Shown here piece by piece: positions 15,776-25,480 of a stretch of DNA of 64,000 nucleotides (position 1 is its first letter; every line of letters begins with the position of its first letter). Source of the DNA: Bacteroidota bacterium (GTDB taxonomy: Bacteria; Bacteroidota; Ignavibacteria; Kapaibacteriales; HRBIN21); assembly GCA_030550395.1 (NCBI GenBank), contig JAUQPL010000003.1:1-64000 (forward strand), read 5' to 3'. Made by a program: the position numbers and the translations under genes. A model generated the notes under the pieces. The model made no database searches and was not told the DNA's origin. It worked only from the letters and a program-made list of their open reading frames with translations.

Positions 15776-17656
15776 ATGAAACGAATTGTTCTTGCCTATG
15801 TCGCTGTAATTGCTGTCTCTGCCTATAGTCTTGCTGCAGAGCGAGGGGATACGGCGGTGTATCGCTTCCCGACTGTGACAGTGGTAGGGCGGATGGCTTT
15901 CGTGGGTGAGCAAGCAGTAGTAGTCCCGAAGGCTGGGGTCTACGAACTTTTGGAGACAGAGGGTATCGTACAAGTGCTGCGGCGTGGTGGGTTTCTCAGC
16001 TCGGACCTTTATCTGCAGGGATTTAAGCGGGCAGACGTGGGAGTTGTTGTAGATGGGGTACGCTTCCCTAACGCATGTCCTAATCGGATGGATGTTCCGT
16101 TGGCGCGAGTGGAACCTTTGGATATCGCTGCGGTTGTGGTGGACTACTCAGGAGCCTTACTGCCTGGCGGCTTAGGAGGTTCATTAGCGTATCAGCGGCA
16201 GCCCATTGGTGGAGGGATGCAGGTACGCTCGGAGTTCAGTGGGCAGTTTGGTGCAGAGCCCTTCTGGGATGTGAGCGTGCGGGGAGAAGCCTACCGTCAA
16301 CGCCTGATAGCTCGCTGGTTGCAGCTTCGTTCATATACGGACGGCGGTGGGCGTTCCTTTGGACAGCTTTATGGCTATACCTCCGACCATATCCAGTCTC
16401 GTTGGGTAGATGTGACACTGCGGGGGAGGATCCAGGCCCTGAGCTATGATGCCCGGTTCAATGTGTCTTCCGATGTCCCTTTCCCTGCTCTCATGATGGA
16501 CGAGCGGCGGAATCTGACTGGGATGCTCAGCTTCGCTTTGGATAAGCATCGGCTCTATGGTGTCTATACGTGGCATCGCATGGACAACGGAATGCGCCGC
16601 GATGCCGTTTCCATGCGGATGAGGACCGATGCAACGACGGCAACCATTGGGCTGGTGGGCGAGATGTACGATGTAAGCTACCGCTTCTGGAAGGCGGAGA
16701 ACACGATGAACGATACCATGCGTCAAGCAGTGATTCCCTCGGTCCACAGTATCCGTGCAGGGATAGCCTACCAATGGACGGTGGAACGGTGGCGTTTCCA
16801 TGTTCGAGCAGGGTTGGCTGTGATGGGCATTGGAGACACGGCCCGAATGTCTGTATACCGAACTCTTTATCCTGAGACAAAGCGGTGGCGCTGGTACGTT
16901 CCAGGAGCTTTGGCTGTTGGTTACCAGTCCCTGTTGTCGGGACGGTGGAAGGCGGGGATGCAGATGGAGCTTACGGGCGAAGCTCCGGCAGAAGAACAGC
17001 TCTTCTTTGCCCTTCAACGCCCCATGGGGAGACCGTGGGTGCTGGGCAATCCGACGTTAGCAGAGCCAGTGCGGCTAAGCTTACGAACAGCGCTGGGGTG
17101 GGGTGAGCGAGCACAGCTCCAGGTAGCCGCTTCTCACGTTTGGAATTATCCCTCCGTAGTAGCCCAGCAGCAGAATGACCGGCGTTACCAGACCTACAGC
17201 GGAATCCGAGCGATACTGCTCACAGCGAACCTGTCCCATAGTTCGCCCTATGTGGATGCAGTTGTGGAGTATGCTTGGGGTGAGCAGACGACGAGCAAGC
17301 GTCCATTGAGCGAAATTGCTCCTTTTACGGTTACCCTCACGGGCAAAAGCCCTGTCTTGTGGGAAAGTTTGTCCGGATGGGTCCGCGGTGTATATGCTGC
17401 GGCACAACGGCGTGTGGATGCGTCGGTGCAGGAGCAGCCTACCCCGGACTGGTTCCGGTTGGATGCGGGAGTTCAATGGAAGAGCAAGACGGGGCTTTCC
17501 GTGGGAATAGAGGGGACAAATCTTCTCAACCGTCTCTACCGACGGCACCTGTCCTATATCCGCAATCCTTATGCCGTTGGGATGCCTGTGTATGAGCCGG
17601 GACGTAGCATCCGCTTCTGGTTCCGATGGCAGTGGGAGCAGCCGTCAGGACAGTAA
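15776..17656 (+). CDS. TonB-dependent receptor, OprC/NosA-like (putative copper uptake)
   Basis: Starting at the ATG 4 bases after AGGAGGTGCC-type site, the protein has 626 residues with a signal peptide to about residue 20, TonB-box-like YRFPTVTVVG, a plug domain to about 140 and a beta-barrel ending in aromatic FWFRWQWEQ. The plug contains ACPNRMD, a CxxxM motif (C101, M105), and the barrel contains WHRMD, an HxM motif (H267, M269), followed by a Met-rich loop (MRRDAVSMRM). OprC binds copper through a CxxxM-HxM site, so copper is the likely ligand; this is inference from residues. The gene follows the SQR-like gene and probably shares its transcript. Confidence 0.78.
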   Translation: MKRIVLAYVAVIAVSAYSLAAERGDTAVYRFPTVTVVGRMAFVGEQAVVVPKAGVYELLETEGIVQVLRRGGFLSSDLYLQGFKRADVGVVVDGVRFPNACPNRMDVPLARVEPLDIAAVVVDYSGALLPGGLGGSLAYQRQPIGGGMQVRSEFSGQFGAEPFWDVSVRGEAYRQRLIARWLQLRSYTDGGGRSFGQLYGYTSDHIQSRWVDVTLRGRIQALSYDARFNVSSDVPFPALMMDERRNLTGMLSFALDKHRLYGVYTWHRMDNGMRRDAVSMRMRTDATTATIGLVGEMYDVSYRFWKAENTMNDTMRQAVIPSVHSIRAGIAYQWTVERWRFHVRAGLAVMGIGDTARMSVYRTLYPETKRWRWYVPGALAVGYQSLLSGRWKAGMQMELTGEAPAEEQLFFALQRPMGRPWVLGNPTLAEPVRLSLRTALGWGERAQLQVAASHVWNYPSVVAQQQNDRRYQTYSGIRAILLTANLSHSSPYVDAVVEYAWGEQTTSKRPLSEIAPFTVTLTGKSPVLWESLSGWVRGVYAAAQRRVDASVQEQPTPDWFRLDAGVQWKSKTGLSVGIEGTNLLNRLYRRHLSYIRNPYAVGMPVYEPGRSIRFWFRWQWEQPSGQ

Positions 17657-17675
17657 TTTTGAGCAAGCTGGGACA

Positions 17676-18863
17676 TTAAGGAGCTACGGAGCGTGGCGAT
17701 CCTGCGTTGACCATAGCAGGGATGTCCCTCATGGGGGCCAGGACCTTCTCCAACGCTTCAACGGCGTAGAGAAGGTCTTCTTCTGTGGTCTGGTGGGATA
17801 GGGAAAAACGGATAGCTGCCCGTGCTTGGGCAGGACTCCGTCCTATCGCTAATAGAACGTGCGACGGTTGCATACTCCCGGCGGTGCAGGCAGAGCCATT
17901 GGAGACAGCAACGCCATAGAGGTCCATACCCAGGATAAGGGCATCGCCGTCCAGTCTGTGCGCGTCGGTGAAGGTAATGTTCACAATGTGAGGAAGGGCT
18001 CCTTCCATAGGCGTGTTGAAGATAACGCCTGGGATGCGCTCTTGCAGGAGCTGTTGTAGGAAACGCTTTAAGTGCTGGACACGGCGCGTGCGTTCCTCCA
18101 AGGCTTGAACGGCTTTCCGTGCCGCGACTTGGAACCCGACGATCAAGGCAACGGGTTCTGTCCCTGCTCGGCGATTCCGTTCCTGAGAACCACCGTGTTG
18201 ATGGGCTTTGAAATCAATGCCGCGTCGGATATACATTGCCCCAATCCCTTTGGGACCGTAGATTTTATGGGCGGAGAAGCTAGCAAAGTCGACCCCGAGT
18301 TGGTGTACATTCACCGGGATTTTCCCAAATGACTGCACGGCATCCGTATGGAGAAGAGCATCGGGGGCGGCAGCGCGGATAGCCTCTATCGGCTCTATGA
18401 CCCCTGTCTCATTGTTGGCGTGCATGACGGTGATCAGCGTCCGCGGGTGATTCCAGGCCATTGCCTCTTCCGGGTGGACCCGTCCCCAAGAATCTACCGA
18501 CAGCACAGCAGTACGGAAGCCTTGGGCTGCCAGAGCTTCGGCGGGGTGAATAATGGCATGGTGTTCTACGGCGCTGTAGACAACAGTGTCTGCCAGCCGG
18601 GATTCTACACAACAGCTCTTCAAAATGGCATTGTTGGATTCGGTACCCCCGCTGGTGAAGACAATCTCTGAGGGATGAGCCCCGATGAGGGAAGCGATCT
18701 CTTCCCGGGCTTCCTCTACCGCAATGCGGGCACGACGTCCCCACGTATGGAGGGAAGAAGCATTTCCAAAATGCTCCCGCAGCCACGGAAGCATTGCCTC
18801 CACGACGTCAGGGTCTATTGGAGTTGTTGCGCTATAGTCCAAGTACACACTGCGGGGTGTCAT
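17676..18863 (-). CDS. iscS: Cysteine desulfurase, IscS/NifS family
   Basis: A 395-residue PLP enzyme: opening VYLDYSATTPIDPDVVEAM, VFTSGGTESNN, HANNETG, DAVQSFGKIP, the PLP lysine in SFSAHKIYGPKG, and the catalytic cysteine in NGSACTAGSMQPSHVL. It removes sulfur from cysteine for Fe-S cluster and tRNA thiolation pathways. The extended SACTAGS loop is of the IscS/NifS class. It is translationally coupled (ATGA) to an upstream 88-residue protein, not to iscU. It is convergent with the TonB receptor, with only 19 bases between. Confidence 0.92.
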   Translation of the reverse strand: MTPRSVYLDYSATTPIDPDVVEAMLPWLREHFGNASSLHTWGRRARIAVEEAREEIASLIGAHPSEIVFTSGGTESNNAILKSCCVESRLADTVVYSAVEHHAIIHPAEALAAQGFRTAVLSVDSWGRVHPEEAMAWNHPRTLITVMHANNETGVIEPIEAIRAAAPDALLHTDAVQSFGKIPVNVHQLGVDFASFSAHKIYGPKGIGAMYIRRGIDFKAHQHGGSQERNRRAGTEPVALIVGFQVAARKAVQALEERTRRVQHLKRFLQQLLQERIPGVIFNTPMEGALPHIVNITFTDAHRLDGDALILGMDLYGVAVSNGSACTAGSMQPSHVLLAIGRSPAQARAAIRFSLSHQTTEEDLLYAVEALEKVLAPMRDIPAMVNAGSPRSVAP

Positions 18864-19126
18864 TCTTCACGCTCATCGTTGAGCCGACCATATCCACGGT
18901 ATGCGTCAAGCTTTGCGCTGTAGAGCACGATGTTGAAGGAACTATCGCGCAGGATTCCGCCGGAAGTTGAGAGGTAAAAGGGAGCAATTTGCCCTGTGGG
19001 GTGGCGTGAGGGCATTCCGTTTTCATCAACGTAGAAGTACAAAACGTAGTACCCGTGCTCTTTGCGCGCATGGGGCAGCTGGTGCAGAACGTTCTCCAGT
19101 GAGAAGGTGTAGAAGCGCTCGTCCAT
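18860..19126 (-). CDS. Conserved-looking hypothetical protein (88 aa) coupled to cysteine desulfurase
   Basis: I do not recognise this protein. It is soluble-looking, rich in aromatic residues ([14 protein letters not shown]) and acidic at the C-terminus (GRLNDEREE), with no cysteine, signal peptide or membrane helix. Its stop overlaps the start of the cysteine desulfurase gene (ATGA), so the two are very probably co-translated, which suggests a role in sulfur transfer or its control. The 109 bases between it and divergent secA should carry both promoters. Confidence 0.6.
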   Translation of the reverse strand: MDERFYTFSLENVLHQLPHARKEHGYYVLYFYVDENGMPSRHPTGQIAPFYLSTSGGILRDSSFNIVLYSAKLDAYRGYGRLNDEREE

Positions 19127-19235
19127 CTTTACGACAGAAGGGCAAGGCTTATTTCAAAGACGCACAAACCCTGTACTTCCTGCGTCTATATTCCTGCTTT
19201 CTCATGACTGCTGCGCAACCAAAACGAGGGGCTCT

Positions 19236-22200
19236 ATGGTGCTGAAGCTGTTGCAGAAGATCTTTCCGACGAAGCGGGAGCGTGATATTCGACAGCTCCT
19301 GCCTTTGGTTGAAGCCATTAACCGTGAGTATGAGCAATTGCATGGACTCACCGACGCAGAGCTGCGGGCAAAGACGGATCTGTTCCGTTCTATCATTCGC
19401 GAGCGCACAGAGTCTTATCGCCAGCAAATAGAGAGTCTCCGAGAGCAATTACGCACCCGAGAGCTTTCTTACGAGGAGCGCTTGGATGTTTACGACCGAC
19501 TGGCAAAGTTGGATGAGGAGGAATATCGGCTCATCCAAGCTACGCTGGACGAGCTTTTGCCCCAAGCCTATGCGGTTGTTAAGGAAGCCTGCCGGCGTTT
19601 AGCCGAGATGCAGTACACGTATGAAGTCGTGGGGCACCAAGTTGTCTGGGATATGGTGCCGTTTGATGTGCAGTTAATGGGGGCTATCGTCCTGCATCAG
19701 GGGAAGATTGCTGAAATGGCAACCGGCGAGGGGAAGACATTGGTAGCCGTGATGCCCTTATATCTCAATGCCCTTGCTGGGCGTGGAGTGCACCTGGTGA
19801 CGGTCAACGACTATTTGGCTCGGCGCGATGCTGAGTGGATGGGCCCGGTCTTTCGCCTGCTGGGTATGACCGTCGGTTGCATCCAATCGCAGATGTCCAT
19901 TCCAGAGCGGAAGAGACAGTACCAGTGCGATGTCACTTACGGTACGAACTCGGAGTTCGGCTTTGATTACCTGCGGGACAACATGGCGTTGGACCCGAAC
20001 GATATCGTGCAGCGTGAGCACTGGTACGCCATTGTGGATGAGGTGGATTCCATCTTAATTGACGAGGCTCGGACCCCACTGATCATCTCCGGTCCCGTTG
20101 TATCCAGCAACGAGGAATTCGTACGGATGAATCCCCGTGTGCGTCGCCTAGTGGAGGTGCAGACGCGACTGATCAACCAAATCGTTGCCGAGGCAGAGCG
20201 TCTCCTGCGCTCTGGGGATAAAGAAGACCGAGAACGTGCAGGAAAGCTCCTTCTCCAGGCTCACCGGGGGCTTCCTAAGCACAAACGCCTGCTTAAGCTC
20301 TTGGCCGATGCGGATGTCAAACAGCTATTGCACGAGACGGAGCTCTACTACCTGCGGGACCAGGGCATTCACCTGCACGAGCTTGATGAGGAGTTGTACT
20401 ACACCATTGACGAGAAGACCCACCAGGTGGACATCAGTGAGAAAGGGCGCCAGCTCCTTGCCAATACAGGGGAAGATCCCGATATGTTCCTCATCCCCGA
20501 TGTGGGGACGGAGATCAGCGTCATTGAGCAGAACCCTGAATTGACGACTGAGGAAAAGCAACGTCGCAAAGACGAAATCTTCCGCCTCTATGCCGAGCGA
20601 AGCGAGCGCGTCCACGTCGTCAATCAACTCCTGCGGGCTTATTCCCTCTATGAGCGCGATGTGGACTACGTCGTCCAGGATGGTAAGGTCAAGATCGTGG
20701 ACGAGTTCACCGGTCGTATCTTAGAAGGGCGGCGGTATTCCGATGGACTCCATCAGGCAATTGAGGCAAAGGAAGGGGTGACTGTAGAGCATGACACGCA
20801 GACGTTAGCTACAATCACCATCCAAAACTACTTCCGCCTCTATCGCAAGCTGGCAGGAATGACGGGTACGGCAGAGACGGAGGCGGCGGAGTTTGACAAG
20901 ATTTACGGTCTAGACGTGGTGGTCATTCCAACTAACAAGCCTGTCATTCGGAAGGATTTGGACGATTTGGTCTTCCGGACCAAGCGCGAGAAGTACAACG
21001 CCGTCATCCAGGAGATCCAGCATCAGTTAGAGCGGGGACGTGCTGTACTGGTTGGGACTACGAGCGTGGAAGTTTCCGAGACACTGAGCCGGATGCTGCG
21101 TCGCTTGGGAATTCCCCACAATGTGCTCAACGCCAAGCACCATCAACGGGAGGCAGAAATTATTGCCCAGGCAGGGCGCAAAGGAGCTGTCACCATTGCC
21201 ACGAATATGGCCGGACGCGGAACCGATATCAAGTTAGACCCCGAGGTACGGGCGGCTGGTGGCTTGGCCGTTATTGGAACGGAGCGACACGAAGCCCGCC
21301 GCATTGACCGGCAGCTACGTGGGCGTTCCGGACGCCAGGGTGATCCGGGAACATCACAGTTTTTCGTTTCCCTGGAAGATGATCTGCTCCGCCTCTTCGG
21401 GGGACCTCGCATTGCGGCAATCATGCAGAAGCTGAAGGTCCCCGAGGGTGAGCCGATTCAACATCCGATGATTACGAGGGCTATTGAACGGGCGCAGAAG
21501 AAGGTGGAGGAGCAGAACTTTGCTATCCGAAAGCGGCTGCTGGAGTATGATAACGTGATGAACCAGCAGCGGGAGATTATCTACGACCGGCGACGTCATG
21601 CCCTACTGGGTGAACGACTGAAGGGGGAGATTTTCCAGTCAATTCGCGAGCTGGCCGAGGATTGGTATGACACGTATCATCCCGAAGGTGACATAGAGGG
21701 GTTGAAGAACACTGTGCGGGCAACATTGTTGTGCGAACCCGCCATCACAGCCCAGGAATTCCGCGACATGACCAAGGAGGAAGTCGTTCAACGCATCCTG
21801 CAAGCAGCGCAAGAATTTTATCAGCGGAAGGAGGCGGTTTTAGGAGCTGAATTCATGGCCCAGCTGGAGCGGTTTGCTATTTTGATGACCATTGACGAAA
21901 AGTGGCGGGAGCATCTGCGGGCAATGGATGAGCTGCGGGAGGGTATCCATCTGCGGGCATATGGGCAGAAGGATCCTTTGCTGGAGTATAAGGCGGAAGC
22001 ATATCGGCTCTTCACTCAGCTCATCAAGGACATCAACCGGGAGTCGGTGCATTTTGTCTTCAAGTACTTCCCACCAGTGCTGGAGCAGTTGTCGGCTTCC
22101 TCTCTGCAGCAGCAGCCTGTGGAGACAGGTCTCCGGTTGCGACAGGTGGTGCCGTCGTCGGCGCTCCGCTTCTCCCATCCCGAGGCGGTCAGCAGTGTCG

Positions 22201-22358
22201 CAACAATGGTTGCGACCACAGCAGAGCACGCCGGCGCTCCGGTGGCTCCGAAGCCGCGAACGGTAGTCAACACGATGCCACGAGTGGGGCGCAACGACCC
22301 TTGTCCCTGCGGTTCGGGTAAAAAGTACAAGCATTGCCATGGACGGAACTCCTCGTAG
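19236..22358 (+). CDS. secA: Preprotein translocase ATPase SecA
   Basis: A 1040-residue SecA, longer than the roughly 900 of E. coli. Walker A MATGEGKT at residues 161-168, Walker B with [17 protein letters not shown], and a helicase-like motif with [12 protein letters not shown]. An insert near residues 290-400 ([20 protein letters not shown] and following) is of the type seen in Bacteroidota/Chlorobiota. The C-terminus has the zinc-binding SEC-C motif [17 protein letters not shown], which binds SecB and lipids. SecA drives post-translational export through SecYEG. rluD begins within its last codons. Confidence 0.97.
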   Translation: MVLKLLQKIFPTKRERDIRQLLPLVEAINREYEQLHGLTDAELRAKTDLFRSIIRERTESYRQQIESLREQLRTRELSYEERLDVYDRLAKLDEEEYRLIQATLDELLPQAYAVVKEACRRLAEMQYTYEVVGHQVVWDMVPFDVQLMGAIVLHQGKIAEMATGEGKTLVAVMPLYLNALAGRGVHLVTVNDYLARRDAEWMGPVFRLLGMTVGCIQSQMSIPERKRQYQCDVTYGTNSEFGFDYLRDNMALDPNDIVQREHWYAIVDEVDSILIDEARTPLIISGPVVSSNEEFVRMNPRVRRLVEVQTRLINQIVAEAERLLRSGDKEDRERAGKLLLQAHRGLPKHKRLLKLLADADVKQLLHETELYYLRDQGIHLHELDEELYYTIDEKTHQVDISEKGRQLLANTGEDPDMFLIPDVGTEISVIEQNPELTTEEKQRRKDEIFRLYAERSERVHVVNQLLRAYSLYERDVDYVVQDGKVKIVDEFTGRILEGRRYSDGLHQAIEAKEGVTVEHDTQTLATITIQNYFRLYRKLAGMTGTAETEAAEFDKIYGLDVVVIPTNKPVIRKDLDDLVFRTKREKYNAVIQEIQHQLERGRAVLVGTTSVEVSETLSRMLRRLGIPHNVLNAKHHQREAEIIAQAGRKGAVTIATNMAGRGTDIKLDPEVRAAGGLAVIGTERHEARRIDRQLRGRSGRQGDPGTSQFFVSLEDDLLRLFGGPRIAAIMQKLKVPEGEPIQHPMITRAIERAQKKVEEQNFAIRKRLLEYDNVMNQQREIIYDRRRHALLGERLKGEIFQSIRELAEDWYDTYHPEGDIEGLKNTVRATLLCEPAITAQEFRDMTKEEVVQRILQAAQEFYQRKEAVLGAEFMAQLERFAILMTIDEKWREHLRAMDELREGIHLRAYGQKDPLLEYKAEAYRLFTQLIKDINRESVHFVFKYFPPVLEQLSASSLQQQPVETGLRLRQVVPSSALRFSHPEAVSSVATMVATTAEHAGAPVAPKPRTVVNTMPRVGRNDPCPCGSGKKYKHCHGRNSS

Positions 22359-23532
22359 GGCAGGACGTTCTTCCCCTGAAGAGGAGCGCATTCCCTTTAC
22401 GTACGAATTCCGTGTGCCTGCAGGGCAGGGTGCAGAGCGGCTTGATGTGTGGTTGGCTCGAATGCTTCCTCACGCCAGCCGCACGAAGGTGCAGAGGGCG
22501 ATTGAAAGCGGGCATGTTTCTGTCAACGGACGTACATCCAAGCCTAGCTATCGGATCCGCCCTGGCGATCTTATCACGTGCACGGTCTACCGTTTGCCTC
22601 CGATGGAGCTGTTGCCAGAACCTATCCCGCTTGACATCGTGTACGAGGACGCTTATCTTATGGTCATCAACAAGCCAGCGGGTCTACCGACGCATCCCGG
22701 CATTGGACATCGGCGGGGGACAGTGGTCAATGCTGTCCTGCATCACTTGGGACTCCGACAACCTATCCGCATTGAAACAGAGTTGGGAGACGAGGAGGAA
22801 GATGAGGGCGCCCTTTTCTCAAGCGAAGCGGTGCGTCCGGGGATTGTTCATCGCCTGGATAAGGATACGTCAGGACTGCTGCTGATCGTCAAAGACGCAG
22901 CGCTCCACGCTGTTCTGTCGGAACAGTTTGCGCAGCGTCGCATTCACCGGGAGTATTTGGCTCTGGTTTGGGGGCGTATGCCGGAGAAAGCAGATTCCTC
23001 TCAGCGCGTTATACTGGAAAGGCGTGGACACGGTATCATTGATGCCCCGATTGGACGTTCGCCTCGGAACCGTAAGGCTTTCGCTGTTGTGCCCTCAGGG
23101 AAGCCGGCACGGACGGAATATTGGGTGTTGGAGGAATATCCCATCGTTAGCTTCCTTCGGTTGCGATTGCATACAGGGCGAACGCACCAGATACGGGTTC
23201 ACCTTTCATGGGTTGGACATCCCGTCGTTGGGGATCCACTCTATGGCGGTGATGCGATACGGGTAACGCCGCCAGAACCGCGCTGGCGGCGGTGCGCAGA
23301 ACGTTGCCTTTCGTTTCTCTCACGGCAGGCACTCCATGCATACAGACTAAGTTTCCTCCACCCCGTCACTCGTCAGTGGATTGAGTGTGAGGCGCCCTTG
23401 CCACCAGATATGGAAGCGGCTATTGCTGAGCTTCGGATGACGGCGCAGGAGACGGAACTTCAATCCCCAGGAGCTGGGCGACAATGTGTTCAGCCTGACG
23501 GAGAGTTTCTTCCAGCTGCTCGTTGCAGATGA
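22339..23532 (+). CDS. rluD: Ribosomal large subunit pseudouridine synthase, RluD family
   Basis: A 397-residue protein with an N-terminal S4 domain ([20 protein letters not shown]) and a pseudouridine synthase domain: [13 protein letters not shown], catalytic [12 protein letters not shown], and [10 protein letters not shown]. RluD modifies helix 69 of 23S rRNA; other RluA-family substrates are possible. It overlaps secA by 20 bases. Its C-terminus after residue ~365 reads across the 3' end of convergent gmk for 113 bases, and that tail ([19 protein letters not shown]) does not look like the family, so the original stop may have been lost. Confidence 0.9.
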   Translation: MDGTPRRAGRSSPEEERIPFTYEFRVPAGQGAERLDVWLARMLPHASRTKVQRAIESGHVSVNGRTSKPSYRIRPGDLITCTVYRLPPMELLPEPIPLDIVYEDAYLMVINKPAGLPTHPGIGHRRGTVVNAVLHHLGLRQPIRIETELGDEEEDEGALFSSEAVRPGIVHRLDKDTSGLLLIVKDAALHAVLSEQFAQRRIHREYLALVWGRMPEKADSSQRVILERRGHGIIDAPIGRSPRNRKAFAVVPSGKPARTEYWVLEEYPIVSFLRLRLHTGRTHQIRVHLSWVGHPVVGDPLYGGDAIRVTPPEPRWRRCAERCLSFLSRQALHAYRLSFLHPVTRQWIECEAPLPPDMEAAIAELRMTAQETELQSPGAGRQCVQPDGEFLPAARCR

Positions 23533-24043
23533 TGGCATCAAAGAGGTCCTGATAACTCAGCTCAAGGGCGGCTCGCTGGAGGCGGCGTTGGATTTGTTCC
23601 TCGGTTTCTGTCCCCCGCCGCCGCAGACGGCGTTCAAGCTCTTCCATGCTGGGTGGGGCAACGTAGATGAGGAAAGTCTCTTCCGGATATGCCTGCCGTA
23701 GGGAGAGAGCACCTTTAACGTCAATGTCAAACAGCAAGTATTCCCCGCGCTGGAGTGCTTCTTCTACCGGTGCCCGTGGAGTTCCGTAGAGGTGCCCGAA
23801 AATCTCTTCGTGCTCCACGAATGCGCCAGCATGGAGAGCCTCCTCAAACTGCTGACGGGTGAGGAAGAAATAGTCTTTCCCGTGGAGCTCTCCTGAGCGC
23901 GGCGGACGAGTAGTGGCGGAGATAGAGAAGCGCAGCTGAGGGAAACGAGTTAGCAAGTACCGAGCCACCGTTGTCTTCCCTGCCCCACTGGGAGCCGAGA
24001 TAACGATGAGGTGACGTCGGGAATGGCTCTGCGGTTCCGACAT
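23420..24043 (-). CDS. gmk: Guanylate kinase
   Basis: From the ATG at 24043 (GGAG 7 bases upstream, 4 bases after the yicC stop) the protein has 207 residues. P-loop SAPSGAGKTT is at residues 16-25; SATTRPPRSGE and DYFFLTRQQFE are the GMP-binding region, and FDIDVKGALSLRQ the Walker B-like block. It phosphorylates GMP to GDP. The order yicC-gmk is a widespread arrangement. The 3' end overlaps the rluD tail on the opposite strand. Confidence 0.95.
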   Translation of the reverse strand: MSEPQSHSRRHLIVISAPSGAGKTTVARYLLTRFPQLRFSISATTRPPRSGELHGKDYFFLTRQQFEEALHAGAFVEHEEIFGHLYGTPRAPVEEALQRGEYLLFDIDVKGALSLRQAYPEETFLIYVAPPSMEELERRLRRRGTETEEQIQRRLQRAALELSYQDLFDAIICNEQLEETLRQAEHIVAQLLGIEVPSPAPSSEAQQ

Positions 24044-24047
24044 CGGC

Positions 24048-24917
24048 TTACTCCAGGTTTTGAGCCTGTTCGCGGAGACGCTCAATGTCTTCCTTCAGTT
24101 GGACGACCCAATGGGAGATGGAGGCGTCATCGGCTTTTGCGCTGATTGTGTTGGCTTCACGGAGCATTTCCTGCAATAGGAAAACGAGTCGTCGTCCAAC
24201 AGGGACGCTTTCGCGAAGCAGTTGGCGCATCAGTTCCAGGTGGCTTCGCAGCCGAGTACATTCCTCATGGGTATCCAACCGGGTTGCTAAGAGTGCAACT
24301 TCCTGCGAAAGCCGCTGGGGATCGGGAAGCTCGCCGAGCAGTTCGGAGACGCGTTCGCGTAGGCGCTGCTGAGCCTGTGGGATCAATTGGCGGTTTCGTC
24401 GTTCAATGGCGGTGACAATTCGCTCAACATTGCGGAGATGTTGGCGCATATCGGCGACCAAATTCGCTCCCTCTTTGCGTCGCATCTGCTGTAGTTGTCG
24501 GAGGGCACGTTGGAGGGCGCGCTGTGCCACCGACCATATTCGGGAGTCGTTACTGGTAGAGGATGGAGCTTCAAAGATGTCCGAGAAGCAGAGCAGGTGC
24601 TCCAGACGGGGTTCCTCAGCTATGCCGAGGGAATGGGCAAGTTGTTGCAGCATCGTGTAGTAGCCCCGAGCTAACGGGAGCGAGAATGAACGGGGGATGG
24701 GCTCTAACCATTGTAGAGTGAGCGTAACGGTGACTGTCCCACGGGAGAGTGTTTGACGTACTAGCTCTCGGATGTGCCATTCGTACGAGCTCAACTGCCG
24801 TGGGAGGCGGCAGGTGATTTCCAGGAAGCGATTGTTGAGGCTCAGCACTTCGGCAGTGATCTGCAGCCCATATGCAATTACCTCTGCCCGTCCGAACCCC
24901 GTCATACTCTGGGGCAT
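24048..24917 (-). CDS. yicC: YicC/YloC-family endoribonuclease
   Basis: A 289-residue protein with the family start MTGFGRAEV, SLNNRFLEITCRLPR and the C-terminal block RRLVFLLQEMLREANTISAK. Members are endoribonucleases implicated in RNA turnover. gmk follows directly. A strong terminator lies upstream, so yicC-gmk probably starts its own transcript or depends on readthrough. Confidence 0.92.
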   Translation of the reverse strand: MPQSMTGFGRAEVIAYGLQITAEVLSLNNRFLEITCRLPRQLSSYEWHIRELVRQTLSRGTVTVTLTLQWLEPIPRSFSLPLARGYYTMLQQLAHSLGIAEEPRLEHLLCFSDIFEAPSSTSNDSRIWSVAQRALQRALRQLQQMRRKEGANLVADMRQHLRNVERIVTAIERRNRQLIPQAQQRLRERVSELLGELPDPQRLSQEVALLATRLDTHEECTRLRSHLELMRQLLRESVPVGRRLVFLLQEMLREANTISAKADDASISHWVVQLKEDIERLREQAQNLE

Positions 24918-24950
24918 TCCTATCCCCCTGCGATTGAGGGACTCAGAGAC

Positions 24951-24992
24951 GAAAAAACAGAGGGGTTCCTGGCAAACTGTGCCGGAACCCCT
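24951..24992 (-). terminator. Rho-independent terminator ending the pepA-to-hypothetical block
   Basis: On the minus strand, AGGGGTTCC-GGCA pairs with TGCC-aGGAACCCCT around a short loop (24961-24992), followed by CTG and six T residues (24957-24952). It lies between the secreted hypothetical (stop 25020) and yicC, so it should end the long leftward transcript. Confidence 0.85.
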
Positions 24993-25019
24993 ACGTACGG
25001 GAGCGACGGAAAAGGCAAC

Positions 25020-25454
25020 TTAGCGCCGTCTTTGACTCTGCCCACCTTCCTGCTGTGCCTGGGCTGCCTCTGTGATGGCGTCCATAACCTGCTTGTATCG
25101 GTCGGCATCGGCCCCAGTGATGCGAGCACGTTGCATCAACACAACCAGGTTTTGCGCCACAGGCAATTGGAGCTCTAAGGTGACCTCATCGTTTGGATTT
25201 GCACGATTTGCCTTTTGGGCTGCTTCAAAGGCGTCGTTGAGAGCTTTCCGGACTTCCAAATAGGCGTCCACTTCACGTCCCTGGATTTCTACCCCGTTGA
25301 TCAGGTTGATTGCAAACGCCAACCCTGCTACGGTCAGCTTTGGCTTGATGATCTGGGGAGGTGGAGGCGTTTGCAGTTGACCACCTTGTTGGGCAAAGGT
25401 AACGCTGCTGGCGAAGACACCTGCCAAAAGCCATTTGACCGCTGAAGTGTGCAT
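25020..25454 (-). CDS. Secreted hypothetical protein
   Basis: A 144-residue protein with a clear signal peptide (VKWLLAGVFASSVTFAQQ), a proline patch (TPPPPQ) and a helical remainder with many Q, A and R residues ending in EGGQSQRRR. No known family recognised. It sits 26 bases after the PorQ-like gene and is followed by a strong terminator, so it is the last gene of the long leftward operon. Export and neighbourhood suggest a periplasmic or outer-membrane-associated role. Confidence 0.6.
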   Translation of the reverse strand: MHTSAVKWLLAGVFASSVTFAQQGGQLQTPPPPQIIKPKLTVAGLAFAINLINGVEIQGREVDAYLEVRKALNDAFEAAQKANRANPNDEVTLELQLPVAQNLVVLMQRARITGADADRYKQVMDAITEAAQAQQEGGQSQRRR

Positions 25455-25480
25455 TGTGGCTCCCTGTGTTTTGCTTGGTT

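Noticed and set aside
16331-17017. 228-residue antisense frame inside the TonB receptor
   Set aside because: Shadow of a real gene; no RBS, no motif.
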